NCBI GenBank assembly: GCA_020633315.1
Contig: JACKDV010000018.1
Location: forward strand, 62,001-126,000
From: Myxococcales bacterium
Lineage (GTDB): Bacteria > Myxococcota_A > Polyangia > Nannocystales > Nannocystaceae
Length of the DNA: 64,000 bases
Reading direction: 5' to 3'
Shown here: one piece after another, positions 17,959 through 26,131 of the stretch
How positions within the stretch are numbered: the stretch's first letter is position 1
Layout of the letters: each line of letters opens with the position of its first letter
Notes under the pieces: model-generated
Told to the model about the DNA's origin: nothing
The model's input: the letters and a program-made list of their open reading frames with translations, nothing else
Database searches by the model: none
Translations under genes and position numbers: made by a program

Positions 17959-19358
17959 CGGAGCACCTCGCCCGACCGCTCGAGCGGCTGTCCGACGCCG
18001 TCCAGACCTTCGTCTCGCAGCCCGAGCTGCGAGCGCTGGTGGTCGCCGTGGACGAGCACCTGCGCAGCGCGGCCCTGCGGGTGATGCTGGCGGGCGAGCA
18101 CTCGGCCCGCAACCACAGCCCGTGGCTGTGCCTGCAGGTCCCCGGCTCCAGCGCCGACTGGGGCGCCCTCGAGGCGGCGCTGCGACGCGAGCACGCCCGC
18201 ATGCGCGAGGTGGGGGCGCCCTTGAAGGAGCTCGCGACCGACGTCGCCGGATCGGGGGCCGGCCGCTTCGCCGCGTGGCTGCGCCACGCCGAGGGCACGG
18301 TGCGCGAGCCCGCGGCGGGGCTGGTGGCGGTGCTCGTGTGCCAGGCCTCGCGCCTCGACGCGGAGTGGCTGCGGCACCTGGGCGAGATGATCCTCGATCC
18401 CGTGCTCGAGGGCGTGCGCTTCGTGGTGCAGCTCTCCACCTGCGCCACCGCGTGGACCTGGGCCCAGTCGCTGCCCGCCGAGCGCTGCCTGGTCCATCGC
18501 TGCGTGGTCGATCCCAAGGAGGCCGCCGATGCGCTCGCCAAGGAGATCGACAACGAGGAGCGAGGCGGCCCCGAGGGCACCTGGCCCGCCGGCGTGGCGC
18601 CCCCCACCGAGCGTGGCGGCGAGCTGACCAGCCCACCTCGCGACCCCACCCGCAAGGACGACGGACCGCAGCGCCCGACGGGCCTGGCCGAGCCCGCGGA
18701 GCCCATCGAGACCGATGCGATCTGCGTCAAACGCGCTGTGCTCGCGATGGGTCGCGGCGACGGGGCCGAGGCGGTGCGTCAGCAGGCGCGAGCGCGCGAT
18801 CTGTGTGTTCGCGACGGCCGGCTCGAAGATGCGGTACGCATGGAGTTGGTGCTGGGCGGCTACATGCTCGATCTGGGGGAGACCCGGCAGAGCCAGGCCT
18901 CGTTCGACCGTGCGGCGCGCATGTCGAGCGAGATTCCAGCCCCTGGTCTCGAGGCCCAGGCTCGCTACGCCGAGGCCCACACCTGGCGCGAGCAGCGGCA
19001 GGTGGACTCGATGATGCGCTCGTACTGGGACGGCATCGACGCCGCCAAGCGTGGTGACGAGCCCCGGCTGGCGTTCGAGGGCTACTGGGAGGCGGGTCGG
19101 GTGCTGCAGCCGCTCGATCGCAAGAGCACCCTGGTGTCGCTGTGGAGCGACGCCATCGCCTACGCCAACACCATCGAGCCGGCGCAGCGCAAGGGGACGA
19201 AGCTCCCGCAGATCGTCGAGGGTCTCGCGGACGTCCTACGAAGCATGCGCCGCCCGGCCGACGCTCGCGCCGTGGAGGAATGGGGCGAGGACGCCCTGGG
19301 AGACACCGATGCGACGGATTCGCCCGCCGATGCGCCTGTTCCGACTTCCTCGTCGTAG
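17955..19358 (+). CDS. Uncharacterised T6SS-linked protein with C-terminal TPR-like helices
   Basis: A 467-residue protein I do not recognise. It overlaps vgrG by four bases (ATGA), so it is made together with the spike. Residues 1-200 form an alpha/beta-looking domain (WLCLQVPGSSADWGALEAAL, GLVAVLVCQASRLDAEWLRHLGEMI, FVVQLSTCATAWTWAQSL). A charged, Pro-rich linker (about 195-250) leads to helical repeats with TPR-like spacing (about 255-450: LELVLGGYMLDLGETRQSQASFDRAA, ARYAEAHTWREQRQ). No signal peptide, Walker motif or catalytic motif is visible. Position directly after vgrG is typical of effector-loading adaptors or cognate effectors, but it has no DUF4123, DUF1795 or DUF2169 signature that I can see. 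The function is unknown. Confidence 0.8.
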   Translation: MTEHLARPLERLSDAVQTFVSQPELRALVVAVDEHLRSAALRVMLAGEHSARNHSPWLCLQVPGSSADWGALEAALRREHARMREVGAPLKELATDVAGSGAGRFAAWLRHAEGTVREPAAGLVAVLVCQASRLDAEWLRHLGEMILDPVLEGVRFVVQLSTCATAWTWAQSLPAERCLVHRCVVDPKEAADALAKEIDNEERGGPEGTWPAGVAPPTERGGELTSPPRDPTRKDDGPQRPTGLAEPAEPIETDAICVKRAVLAMGRGDGAEAVRQQARARDLCVRDGRLEDAVRMELVLGGYMLDLGETRQSQASFDRAARMSSEIPAPGLEAQARYAEAHTWREQRQVDSMMRSYWDGIDAAKRGDEPRLAFEGYWEAGRVLQPLDRKSTLVSLWSDAIAYANTIEPAQRKGTKLPQIVEGLADVLRSMRRPADARAVEEWGEDALGDTDATDSPADAPVPTSSS

Positions 19359-19884
19359 GCTCGGAAAAGGCTCGCGCAACACCTTCGTGGTGGTGATGAT
19401 CATCATCGCCATCGTCGCGGTGCTCGGAGCCCTGCTGGTCTACTTCGTGTTCGTGAAGAAGCCGGAGCGCCAGGCCGTGCCGCCCGAGCCCCCGCCTCCG
19501 CCCAAGCCAGTGGAGCCCTTCCGCCCCCTGCCCGTGGAGGCCTGGGACAAGGCGGACGACCCCGCGCCCCGCACCAAGCGGCCCCGCACCGGCGGCACCG
19601 CCAAGCCCCAGACCCTGGGCGACTCGGCGGTGGGTGCCGGCATCCGCCGCCTGGCCTCGGGCTTCAACCGCTGCGGCCGCGATCACGGCGCGGTGGATGG
19701 CTCGGTGGTGCGGGTGACCTTCTCGGTCTCGCCCTCGGGCTCGGTCACCGAGGTGCAGTCCCTGGCCCCGCACAGCCGCACCCCGCTGGGGCGCTGCATC
19801 GCCAACGTGCTGGGCGGCGGCAGCTTCGGTCGCAGCGAGGAAGGCCGCAGCAACATCACCTGGTCGATCACCCTGCACCCGTGA
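19309..19884 (+). CDS. Membrane-anchored protein with AgmX/PglI-like (TonB-C-like) C-terminus
   Basis: A 191-residue protein. A basic N-terminus, then one membrane helix (about 26-48, VVVMIIIAIVAVLGALLVYFVF), a Pro-rich linker (PEPPPPPKPVEP) and a C-terminal domain with the AgmX/PglI pattern: IRRLASGFNRCG, VRVTFSVSPSGSVTEVQS, LGRCIANVLGGGSF. Two Cys bracket that domain. Such domains are plentiful in myxobacteria, often on gliding or lipoprotein-transport envelope proteins. The start overlaps the preceding gene by 50 bases; GGGAG before the ATG at 19309 favours it over an ATG 21 bases later. As last gene of the T6SS operon it may be an envelope partner of the system; this is inference. Confidence 0.75.
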   Translation: MRRIRPPMRLFRLPRRRLGKGSRNTFVVVMIIIAIVAVLGALLVYFVFVKKPERQAVPPEPPPPPKPVEPFRPLPVEAWDKADDPAPRTKRPRTGGTAKPQTLGDSAVGAGIRRLASGFNRCGRDHGAVDGSVVRVTFSVSPSGSVTEVQSLAPHSRTPLGRCIANVLGGGSFGRSEEGRSNITWSITLHP

Positions 19885-19903
19885 CGCGCGGGGCCGGGTC
19901 GCG

Positions 19904-20503
19904 TCAGCGGCGGGCGACCAGCAGCGCCCCCACCACCAGGACCACCGCGCCCACCGGGACCATCGCGATCCCCAGGCCGGGGTCGCCGTCGTAGATCACC
20001 AGGCCACCGGTGAAGAAGCCGGCGGGCAGCAGGATCGACGCGGCGAGCAGGCACGCCGAGGGGGTCTTGATGCTCGACAGCCGCTCCCCGAACGACGAGC
20101 CCAGGGTGGCGGCGAAGGCCAGGTTCACCAGCGACAGCAGGGTGCCGTGGGCGTGGGCCAGGGTGAGCATGTGGCGGCGGGTCTCGTTGGCCACGTTGAC
20201 GTAGGCATCGGAGCGCAGCCCCATCAGGCCCTCGAGCACGAGCCCCAGCCCGGCGAACACGGCCACGCCCCACCAGCCGAAGCGAAAGTGGCGCTCGGCG
20301 ATGGCCTGGCGCTCCGAGGGCACGGGGCCCTCGGCGGGCGAGGGGGCACGCGAGCGGGGCGGGGGTCCGGCCGACTCCCGCGGATCGTCGTCGTCCTCGT
20401 ACTCTTCGTCGTCCTCGTACTCCTCGTCCTCGTCGTCGTGCTCCCCCGACTCGGGCTCGTCGTCCGTGTCCTCGTCCTTGCGGTGGTCTTCGTCGTCGTT
20501 CAT
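19904..20503 (-). CDS. Four-helix membrane protein with a long acidic N-terminal tail
   Basis: A 199-residue protein. The first ~60 residues are almost all Asp, Glu, Tyr and Pro (EDEEYEDDEEYEDDDD). About four membrane helices follow, with LAHAHGTLLSLVNLAFAATLG in the second; the two His of the HAHG motif could bind haem b or face a quinone. Membrane proteins of this kind near multiheme cytochromes are often electron conduits, but I cannot assign a family. The ATG overlaps the stop of the octaheme cytochrome gene (ATGA, 20500-20503), so the two are co-translated. Confidence 0.75.
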   Translation of the reverse strand: MNDDEDHRKDEDTDDEPESGEHDDEDEEYEDDEEYEDDDDPRESAGPPPRSRAPSPAEGPVPSERQAIAERHFRFGWWGVAVFAGLGLVLEGLMGLRSDAYVNVANETRRHMLTLAHAHGTLLSLVNLAFAATLGSSFGERLSSIKTPSACLLAASILLPAGFFTGGLVIYDGDPGLGIAMVPVGAVVLVVGALLVARR

Positions 20504-22437
20504 TCCTCGAGCTCCAAGGGACGATCGTTGCGGGCCTCCAGCCTGCGGGTCAGCTCGGCCACGTCGAGGCCGGAGGGACCGACGAGCACGGAGGGGTTGG
20601 CGGCGGGGGCCGTCCACTGGGCCCGCACGCGCTCGGCCGCGGCCGCACGCTCCGCCTCGGGAGCGAGGGTGTCGACCTCGAGGCTCTCGAAGCCGGGCAG
20701 GGTCCGCAGCGATCGCGCGGCGATGAAGCGCACCGTCGCATAGGGGTCCTCGAGCAGCACCGCGAGCAGGGGGGCCATCCACGCGGTGCCCGAGGTGGCG
20801 GCCGCGGGCGCCCAGCCGTAGGCCCAGGCCATCAGCGCCCGCTGCCCGGCGTCGCCCTCGAGCAGCCAGCGCACGCTCGCTGCCACCTGCTGGTCGTCGG
20901 CCGACAGCTCGGGCGACGACACGCCCCACCAGGACTCGAGGTGCTCGGCCGTCCACCCCAGGGTGCGATCGAGGTGGCAGCCGTTGCAGGCGTTGGGCCG
21001 GCCGGTCTCGAGGCTGGCCGTCACCGTGGGGCTGTCCACGAGGTGGCTGCGGAGCGCTCGCATCAAGCCGTAGCTCGTGTACGGCATGTGGCAGTTGACG
21101 CACTCGCTGCCGGTCGAGCCCGCAGCGTGGTGGGTGTGGGCCGGCACGTCGGCCGCGTAGTCCTGGTGGCAGTGCAGACAGCCCGCGTCTCCGCTGCGCT
21201 CGGGGTGCGGGTGCAGCTCGGGGGTCTCGGAGTGCAGGGCGTGGCACGACAGGCACGACATCTGGCCGCCGCCGTAGCACGCGGACTCCACCATGCCGTT
21301 GTGCTCGCGGCCCGAGACCCGGATCATGCCGTCGGACCAGAAGTACCGCTCGAGGAAGGTCGGATCCATCTCGAGGGTCTTGAGCAGCCACGGATGCTCG
21401 GGGTTGGAGCGCGGCAGCACCATGGTCTTGGATCGCGCCAGCTCGTCGCCTGGGCGATAGGGCAGCCCGTTGGCGTTGAACTTGCGAAAGTCGTTGATCC
21501 AGGCCTTGGCGTGGCACTGCCCGCAGACCTCACCGGCACGCGCGGGCTCGAGGCGGGCCGGGTTGACGATGGTGGGATCCGGGCCGTCCTGCCCCAGGTG
21601 GGCCGCGTAGCGGGCGAGCGGGCTGCGGTGCCGCTCCACGTGGTCGCGCGCGGGGCCGTGGCAGGCCTCGCACGCGATCCCCAGCTCGGCCACCGCGGTG
21701 CTCCAGCCCTTGGCGCTGGCCCGCGGCTGCCCGTAGGTCGTGTGGCAGTTGAGGCAGTTGTCGTTCCAGCGCTGCTGCAGCGACCGCGCGTCGGGTGGGC
21801 GCAGGAAGACCTCGTCGCGGGGGATCCAGCGCTGGTCCTCCATCACGTAGACGAACGGCACGTTGAGCAGCTCGCGGCCGTCCTTGCTCGCGTACCAGTA
21901 GGTCTGCATCCAGTGCGAGCCGGTGGTCATGACCACGCGGTTGCGGCGACGGGGGCGGGAGGCCATCGGCCCGAGGTCGCGGCGCTGCTGCGTGCGGGCC
22001 CGCTCCCACTCGGCGTCCACCATCTCCACGTAGAACACGTCGTCCTCGCGGCTGAGGCGGTAGGTGTAGCCGCGCGACTCCAGGGTCACGTCGTCGAAGT
22101 CCCCCACCACGGCCTCGGGGGTGGCGACCTGGGTCATCGTGCGGTGGAAGGCGTCGTGCCAGGTGGCGTGCTCGCGCGGGTGGCACGAGCGGCAGGTGTC
22201 GGAGCCGACGAAGCCGTCGGCCTCGCGCCGAGGGACGGGGATCTTGGCCATGCGGGCCTGGAGGGCCTGCTCGCGGAGCTGCAGCGAGTCGTGCTCGACC
22301 ACCGCCCCCACCAGCGTGCCCCCGAAGATGGCGACGAGCAGCACGGGGACGCGGCGCCCCTCGGCCCCGCGCAGCACCACCCGCGCGGCCAGGACCAGCG
22401 CGACCGCCATCACCAGGATCTCGACGGGGGACACCAT
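20500..22437 (-). CDS. Membrane-anchored octaheme c-type cytochrome with HEAT-like repeats
   Basis: A 645-residue protein with two N-terminal hydrophobic segments (about 5-45) and eight CxxCH haem c sites: CRSCH (about residue 80), CLNCH, CEACH, CGQCH, CLSCH, CLHCH, CVNCH and CNGCH. Further His residues between them could be distal ligands. After the last site, residues about 500-570 show HEAT/PBS-like helices (LLAVLLEDPYATVRFIAARSLRTL). The layout fits periplasmic multiheme cytochromes of the cytochrome c554 group, often found with nitrogen- or sulphur-oxyanion metabolism, but no substrate can be named. It lies three bases after the pentaheme gene and overlaps the following membrane-protein gene. 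Confidence 0.9.
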   Translation of the reverse strand: MVSPVEILVMAVALVLAARVVLRGAEGRRVPVLLVAIFGGTLVGAVVEHDSLQLREQALQARMAKIPVPRREADGFVGSDTCRSCHPREHATWHDAFHRTMTQVATPEAVVGDFDDVTLESRGYTYRLSREDDVFYVEMVDAEWERARTQQRRDLGPMASRPRRRNRVVMTTGSHWMQTYWYASKDGRELLNVPFVYVMEDQRWIPRDEVFLRPPDARSLQQRWNDNCLNCHTTYGQPRASAKGWSTAVAELGIACEACHGPARDHVERHRSPLARYAAHLGQDGPDPTIVNPARLEPARAGEVCGQCHAKAWINDFRKFNANGLPYRPGDELARSKTMVLPRSNPEHPWLLKTLEMDPTFLERYFWSDGMIRVSGREHNGMVESACYGGGQMSCLSCHALHSETPELHPHPERSGDAGCLHCHQDYAADVPAHTHHAAGSTGSECVNCHMPYTSYGLMRALRSHLVDSPTVTASLETGRPNACNGCHLDRTLGWTAEHLESWWGVSSPELSADDQQVAASVRWLLEGDAGQRALMAWAYGWAPAAATSGTAWMAPLLAVLLEDPYATVRFIAARSLRTLPGFESLEVDTLAPEAERAAAAERVRAQWTAPAANPSVLVGPSGLDVAELTRRLEARNDRPLELEE

Positions 22438-22440
22438 GCG

Positions 22441-23841
22441 CTACCAGCCCTCCGGGACCTCGGGTGGGGGGGGCAGCGGGGTCTCGGCCGAGTCGACCAC
22501 CACCGGGTCCATCTTGCGCACCCGCGAGATCCGATCGGGGTCGAGCATGTCGAGGTTGGCGATCAGGCGGTGCACGCGGAAGCCCTGCTGTAGGTAGCGT
22601 CCGATGAACTCGCGGGCCAGCCCGAAGTGATTGTTCACCACGTCGTCGCTCCAGCGCTGGTACACCAGGCGCGCCTCCGCGCGGGTGGCCCCCAGGCGGT
22701 GCGGCAGGAAGAAGCGCTCGTGCCGGGGCTCGCGGGGCTGCAGCGTGGTGTCGCTGAGCATGCGCACCGCCACCGAGGGATCCGAGGTCACGTCACCGTC
22801 GGCGTCCACGTAGATCAAGCGGTAGTCCCGACGGTCGCGGAACACCTCGGCCCCCGCGTCGTCGAAGGCCACCACCTCGAGGAACACCACGGGCGCGGTG
22901 GCGTTGCCGGTGGGGAAGGCGTGGCCGGCCCCCACGTTCTCCACCCGCACGCTCAGCTCCTGGCCCGCGAAGTGAGCGTGGGTCTCCAGCTCGATCTCGG
23001 CCGCGGAGCGCACGAGCTCCACGTTGCCGCCGCCGGGGAAGGTGTGGCGGTGCAGCGTGAGGCGCACCGGTCCCTGCGGCGCGGCCCGGCCCTCGTAGGT
23101 GGGCATGTGGCAGCTCTGGCAGGTCTTGCCCTCGGCCGCCCAGGGGCTGCGCGCCCACTCGGCGTAGGTCCAGTCGATGGGCAGGGCGTTGGCGGGCCAC
23201 AGCGACATGTGACAGGCGCCGCACAGATCGGAGGACTCGTGCAGGGCCGAGTAGGTGGTCTCGTGGTGGGGCGAGACGGCGGCCGGCACCCCCGGGGGCG
23301 CGGGGTCGGCCTTGCCGGGCAGCGGACCGCGCTTGGGCCCGGTGGGGTCCCAGCGGATCATGCCGGGGGCGTCGTTGGGGTGGGCCTCCGCGGCGGTGTG
23401 GCACACGTCGCAGTTGACCCCCTCCTTGCTGACCTCGCGCGCCAGCTCGAGATCGGGCTCGGGCCCCATCACCGCCAACGGAGCGTGACAGTGCAGGCAC
23501 TGCGCCACGTCCTCGGGCGGCGCCCCGCGGATGTCGAGCGACGCCTGGTAGAGGTCGATGAGGAAGTAGGAGAGCTCGGAGGACTTGCCCATCCCCGACT
23601 CGAGCCACTCCGCGTAGTGCTGGGCGTGGCAGGCCCCGCAGGTGGCGGCCGAGCTGAAGGCGCCCGGGTCGGCGTCCCGGCCCGAGCGCGGGTACTCGAG
23701 CGGCGCGGTCCAGCTGGGGTGCGTGCGTCCGAAGCCCACGTAGCACATCACCAGCAGCAGCAGGAGCGCGCCGCCGATGATGGCCCAGCGGGTCCTGCGA
23801 TTGCGCCAGCGGGCGCGGAGATCGAGCTTCGGTAGCTTCAC
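22441..23841 (-). CDS. Membrane-anchored pentaheme c-type cytochrome (cytochrome c554-like)
   Basis: A 466-residue protein with a basic start, one membrane helix (about 18-38, WAIIGGALLLLLVMCYVGF) and five CxxCH sites: CGACH, CLHCH, CDVCH, CGACH and CQSCH, all in the first ~250 residues. The C-terminal half is beta-rich and carries NVGAGHAFPTGN, a motif I know from periplasmic cytochrome c554-domain proteins. It probably passes electrons to or from the octaheme protein encoded three bases downstream. It is the first gene of a three-gene operon; no promoter was assigned in the 70-base gap upstream. Confidence 0.9.
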   Translation of the reverse strand: MKLPKLDLRARWRNRRTRWAIIGGALLLLLVMCYVGFGRTHPSWTAPLEYPRSGRDADPGAFSSAATCGACHAQHYAEWLESGMGKSSELSYFLIDLYQASLDIRGAPPEDVAQCLHCHAPLAVMGPEPDLELAREVSKEGVNCDVCHTAAEAHPNDAPGMIRWDPTGPKRGPLPGKADPAPPGVPAAVSPHHETTYSALHESSDLCGACHMSLWPANALPIDWTYAEWARSPWAAEGKTCQSCHMPTYEGRAAPQGPVRLTLHRHTFPGGGNVELVRSAAEIELETHAHFAGQELSVRVENVGAGHAFPTGNATAPVVFLEVVAFDDAGAEVFRDRRDYRLIYVDADGDVTSDPSVAVRMLSDTTLQPREPRHERFFLPHRLGATRAEARLVYQRWSDDVVNNHFGLAREFIGRYLQQGFRVHRLIANLDMLDPDRISRVRKMDPVVVDSAETPLPPPPEVPEGW

Positions 23842-23911
23842 GGCCCTCGCTGCGCGCGGAGGATATCCCCAACCACGCGAGATGGGCCAGGCGGCGCGGC
23901 GACCGGGCCGC

Positions 23912-25285
23912 TCAGCGATCCTCGCCGAACCAGCCGAAGTCCACGTTGAGGCCGACGTACGGCCCCGACAACAAGAAGTCGTTGGGCGGTCGCCAGGCCT
24001 CGCGGGTGACGAAGCGATAGCCGCCGGCCAAGCTCACTCGCGCCCAGTCGGTCACGCGAAAGCCCACCTCCACGCCGGGCTCGAGGCTGATGAGGCCGAC
24101 CTTCTCGATGCACTCGCGGCGTCCCACCATGCGGGTGCTCCGAGAGACGCAGGCCGCCCCGGCCCCGGCCAGGCTCTCGAGCGCCACGTGCAGCACCCGT
24201 CCCTGGTAGAGGGTCCACGCCAGCAGCACGCCGGCGTAGGACATGCGCAGGCCGAGGTGGTTGCCGTGGGAATCGACGATGGGGCCGCCGTAGCGGGCGG
24301 TGAGCGAATAGAACGCCCCGCCGATGGTGAAGCGATCGTCGAAGGTGAAGCCGGCGCGGGCGCCCGACAGCGCGCTGGGGTTGGTGTTGATCGCGGTGCC
24401 CCGCACCGACGCCCCGATGAAGCCACGGACCCGCGCGGGCTCGACGACCTCCTCCGGCGCGGGCGCGGGCGGAGAAGGGTGAACGTGGATCACTCGGGTG
24501 ACCACCACCGACTGGCGCGGCGGCACGTCCTCCCAGCTCCGGGTGTAGTCGACGACCACGGCCTCGCGGGCGGCCTCGTCGTCCGCGAGCGCCTCGTCCT
24601 CGCTGGCCGCCTCTTCGTCCGCGTCCGCTTCGTCGTCGTCCCCATCGTCATCGTCGGCGGTGAGCGACTCGACCCGGTCCCGGGCCTCGCCGATGCGATC
24701 GCGAGCGTTGCCGACCTGGTCGACGACCTTGCCCGCGGCATCGGTCGCCGCGGAGGGATCGACGGGTGCTCCCGAAGGACCGGCGGGCGGCGTGCTCCCA
24801 GGAGGCGGAGCGACCACGGCCGGCGGCGTGACGCCGGGCAGCGGTGCCGAGGGAGGCGTGGGGCTCGGGCCGGCCCCGGGGGCCCCCGCGGGCGGGCTGC
24901 CTCCACCACCCCCGGGCGCCTTCACCTGCGGGGCCGGAGCGGAGGGACCGGGCGCGGGCGGGCTGCTTCCACCTCCTCCACCCGAGGGCGGAGCGAGATC
25001 GGTCGGAGCCGAGGGGCTCGGGGCACTGGGGGGCGTGACCTGGGGTGGCGGCGCGGCACCGGGAGGCGTAGAGGGACTCGGCGGCGGTGCGACCTGGGTT
25101 GGAGGCGCCGCGGGAGGACCCGCCGGAGGCGGAGCCACCGGGGCCTGCGGTGACACCACGGCTCCGGGTCCCGGAGCGGTCGGAGCGGGGGCCGTCGGAG
25201 CAACCACGCCCGGTCCCGGCGGAGGCGCGACGTCCCCGACCGGTGCGGCCAACAAGACCAACAGCGCTAGGCTCACTCCACTCAC
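23912..25285 (-). CDS. Exported protein: Pro-rich region plus C-terminal beta-barrel-like domain
   Basis: A 457-residue protein beginning with GTG at 25285. A short signal peptide (MSGVSLALLVLLAAPVGDVA) leads into ~200 residues dominated by Pro, Ala, Gly and Ser (PPPSPSTPPGAAPPP type). Next comes an acidic, possibly coiled stretch (ARDRIGEARDRVESL, DDDDGDDDEADADEE). The last ~170 residues (from RGFIGASVRGTAINTN) alternate like the strands of a small outer-membrane barrel and end in an aromatic residue region (YVGLNVDFGWFGEDR). It is probably an outer-membrane protein with a periplasm-spanning or wall-associated arm. Function unknown. Confidence 0.75.
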   Translation of the reverse strand: MSGVSLALLVLLAAPVGDVAPPPGPGVVAPTAPAPTAPGPGAVVSPQAPVAPPPAGPPAAPPTQVAPPPSPSTPPGAAPPPQVTPPSAPSPSAPTDLAPPSGGGGGSSPPAPGPSAPAPQVKAPGGGGGSPPAGAPGAGPSPTPPSAPLPGVTPPAVVAPPPGSTPPAGPSGAPVDPSAATDAAGKVVDQVGNARDRIGEARDRVESLTADDDDGDDDEADADEEAASEDEALADDEAAREAVVVDYTRSWEDVPPRQSVVVTRVIHVHPSPPAPAPEEVVEPARVRGFIGASVRGTAINTNPSALSGARAGFTFDDRFTIGGAFYSLTARYGGPIVDSHGNHLGLRMSYAGVLLAWTLYQGRVLHVALESLAGAGAACVSRSTRMVGRRECIEKVGLISLEPGVEVGFRVTDWARVSLAGGYRFVTREAWRPPNDFLLSGPYVGLNVDFGWFGEDR

Positions 25286-25447
25286 GATCCCACGCGATAT
25301 CTTGCCGCACGCCCGCCGCGACGGCTACCCACCCGTGCACCGAAAGGGATGCTTTGGTGCGCGGCGTCACCACCGCTGGCCGCTCGATGGTCCCACGGGC
25401 AACGTCGTCCCTCGGCGCAGCCGCCGTCGCGGCGCGGCCATCGCGGC

Positions 25448-25924
25448 TCACATGCTCGGAAGCGCCACCGCGTCGAGCCCTTCGATGGCGTCCCCCACCG
25501 CCACCTCGACCTCTCCCGCGGGGAGCCACACCACCGCATCGACCGCCGGTCCGCCGACCCCATGGCGCGGGCACTGCTCGCACTCGCTGGAGCACGGCGC
25601 TTGGTCGAGCTCCAGCGCGACCACCTCGCCGTCGCGCACGAAGGCGAGATCGACGGCGATCTCCACCTCGCACAGGGTGACCGCGGCGGGTCCGACGGCC
25701 TCGGGCACCCACACCAGCCCCCCGAGCTCGCAGGTGCGACCGGCCCAGGCGGTGGCCCGCTCCGACTCGGTGTCGGCGACCTCGGCCGAGATCTCCTCTC
25801 CCGCGACCACCAAGGGCACCCGCGGTAGCTCCACCGCCTCGTCGTCGCGCTCCTCACAGGGCAGCAGCTTGGGATCGCCACAGCCGAGCCCCCACGCCAA
25901 CCCGAGCATCGCGACCCGCCTCAC
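25448..25924 (-). CDS. DUF192-family lipoprotein
   Basis: A 158-residue protein. Starting at GTG 25924 gives MRRVAMLGLAWGLGCGD, a lipoprotein signal with Cys in a GLGC lipobox; the ATG at 25909 would leave a weaker signal. The mature part fits DUF192: ESERATAWAGRT near the front, then VDLAFVRDGEVVALELDQAPCSSECEQC and VDAVVWLPAGEVEVAVGDAIEG. Four Cys in the middle (PCSSECEQCP) are unusual and may form disulphides. DUF192 proteins are small exported domains of unclear role. The long reading frame upstream of 25924 is out of character and was left out. Confidence 0.75.
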   Translation of the reverse strand: MRRVAMLGLAWGLGCGDPKLLPCEERDDEAVELPRVPLVVAGEEISAEVADTESERATAWAGRTCELGGLVWVPEAVGPAAVTLCEVEIAVDLAFVRDGEVVALELDQAPCSSECEQCPRHGVGGPAVDAVVWLPAGEVEVAVGDAIEGLDAVALPSM

Positions 25925-26051
25925 GCGCCCCAGCGTAGCACCCGTGCCGGGCGGGGGCGGCCGACCGCGATGTCCCGGCCCGAAGAAAACCACCGCCCCG
26001 GATCGGAATCCGACGGGCCTTCGGTGTCTCAAGATCGGGACATTGAGGCAA

Positions 26052-26094
26052 GGCCGTGGTCCCGGTCGCCGGGGGGGCGAGCGGGACCACGGCC
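26052..26094 (-). terminator. Strong hairpin after the outer-membrane protein gene
   Basis: A 13-base perfect stem (GGCCGTGGTCCCG at 26052-26064 pairing with CGGGACCACGGCC at 26082-26094) around a 17-base GC-rich loop. It lies 38 bases beyond the stop of the gene ending at 26132 on the minus strand. A long T-run is lacking, as is usual at this GC content. Confidence 0.6.
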
Positions 26095-26131
26095 CCAATT
26101 CGTGGGGTGGCGTCGTGGGGTGGTGCGGAGC

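Noticed and set aside
3974..19884. Prophage or tailocin origin for the spike and sheath genes
   Set aside because: TssK, TssL, TssM and TagF are specific to T6SS; no capsid, portal, terminase, integrase or lysis genes are present.
24570..25250. Collagen-like or mobile low-complexity insertion in the Pro-rich exported protein
   Set aside because: There is no Gly-x-y periodicity and no flanking repeats; it is an ordinary Pro/Ala-rich linker for a high-GC envelope protein.
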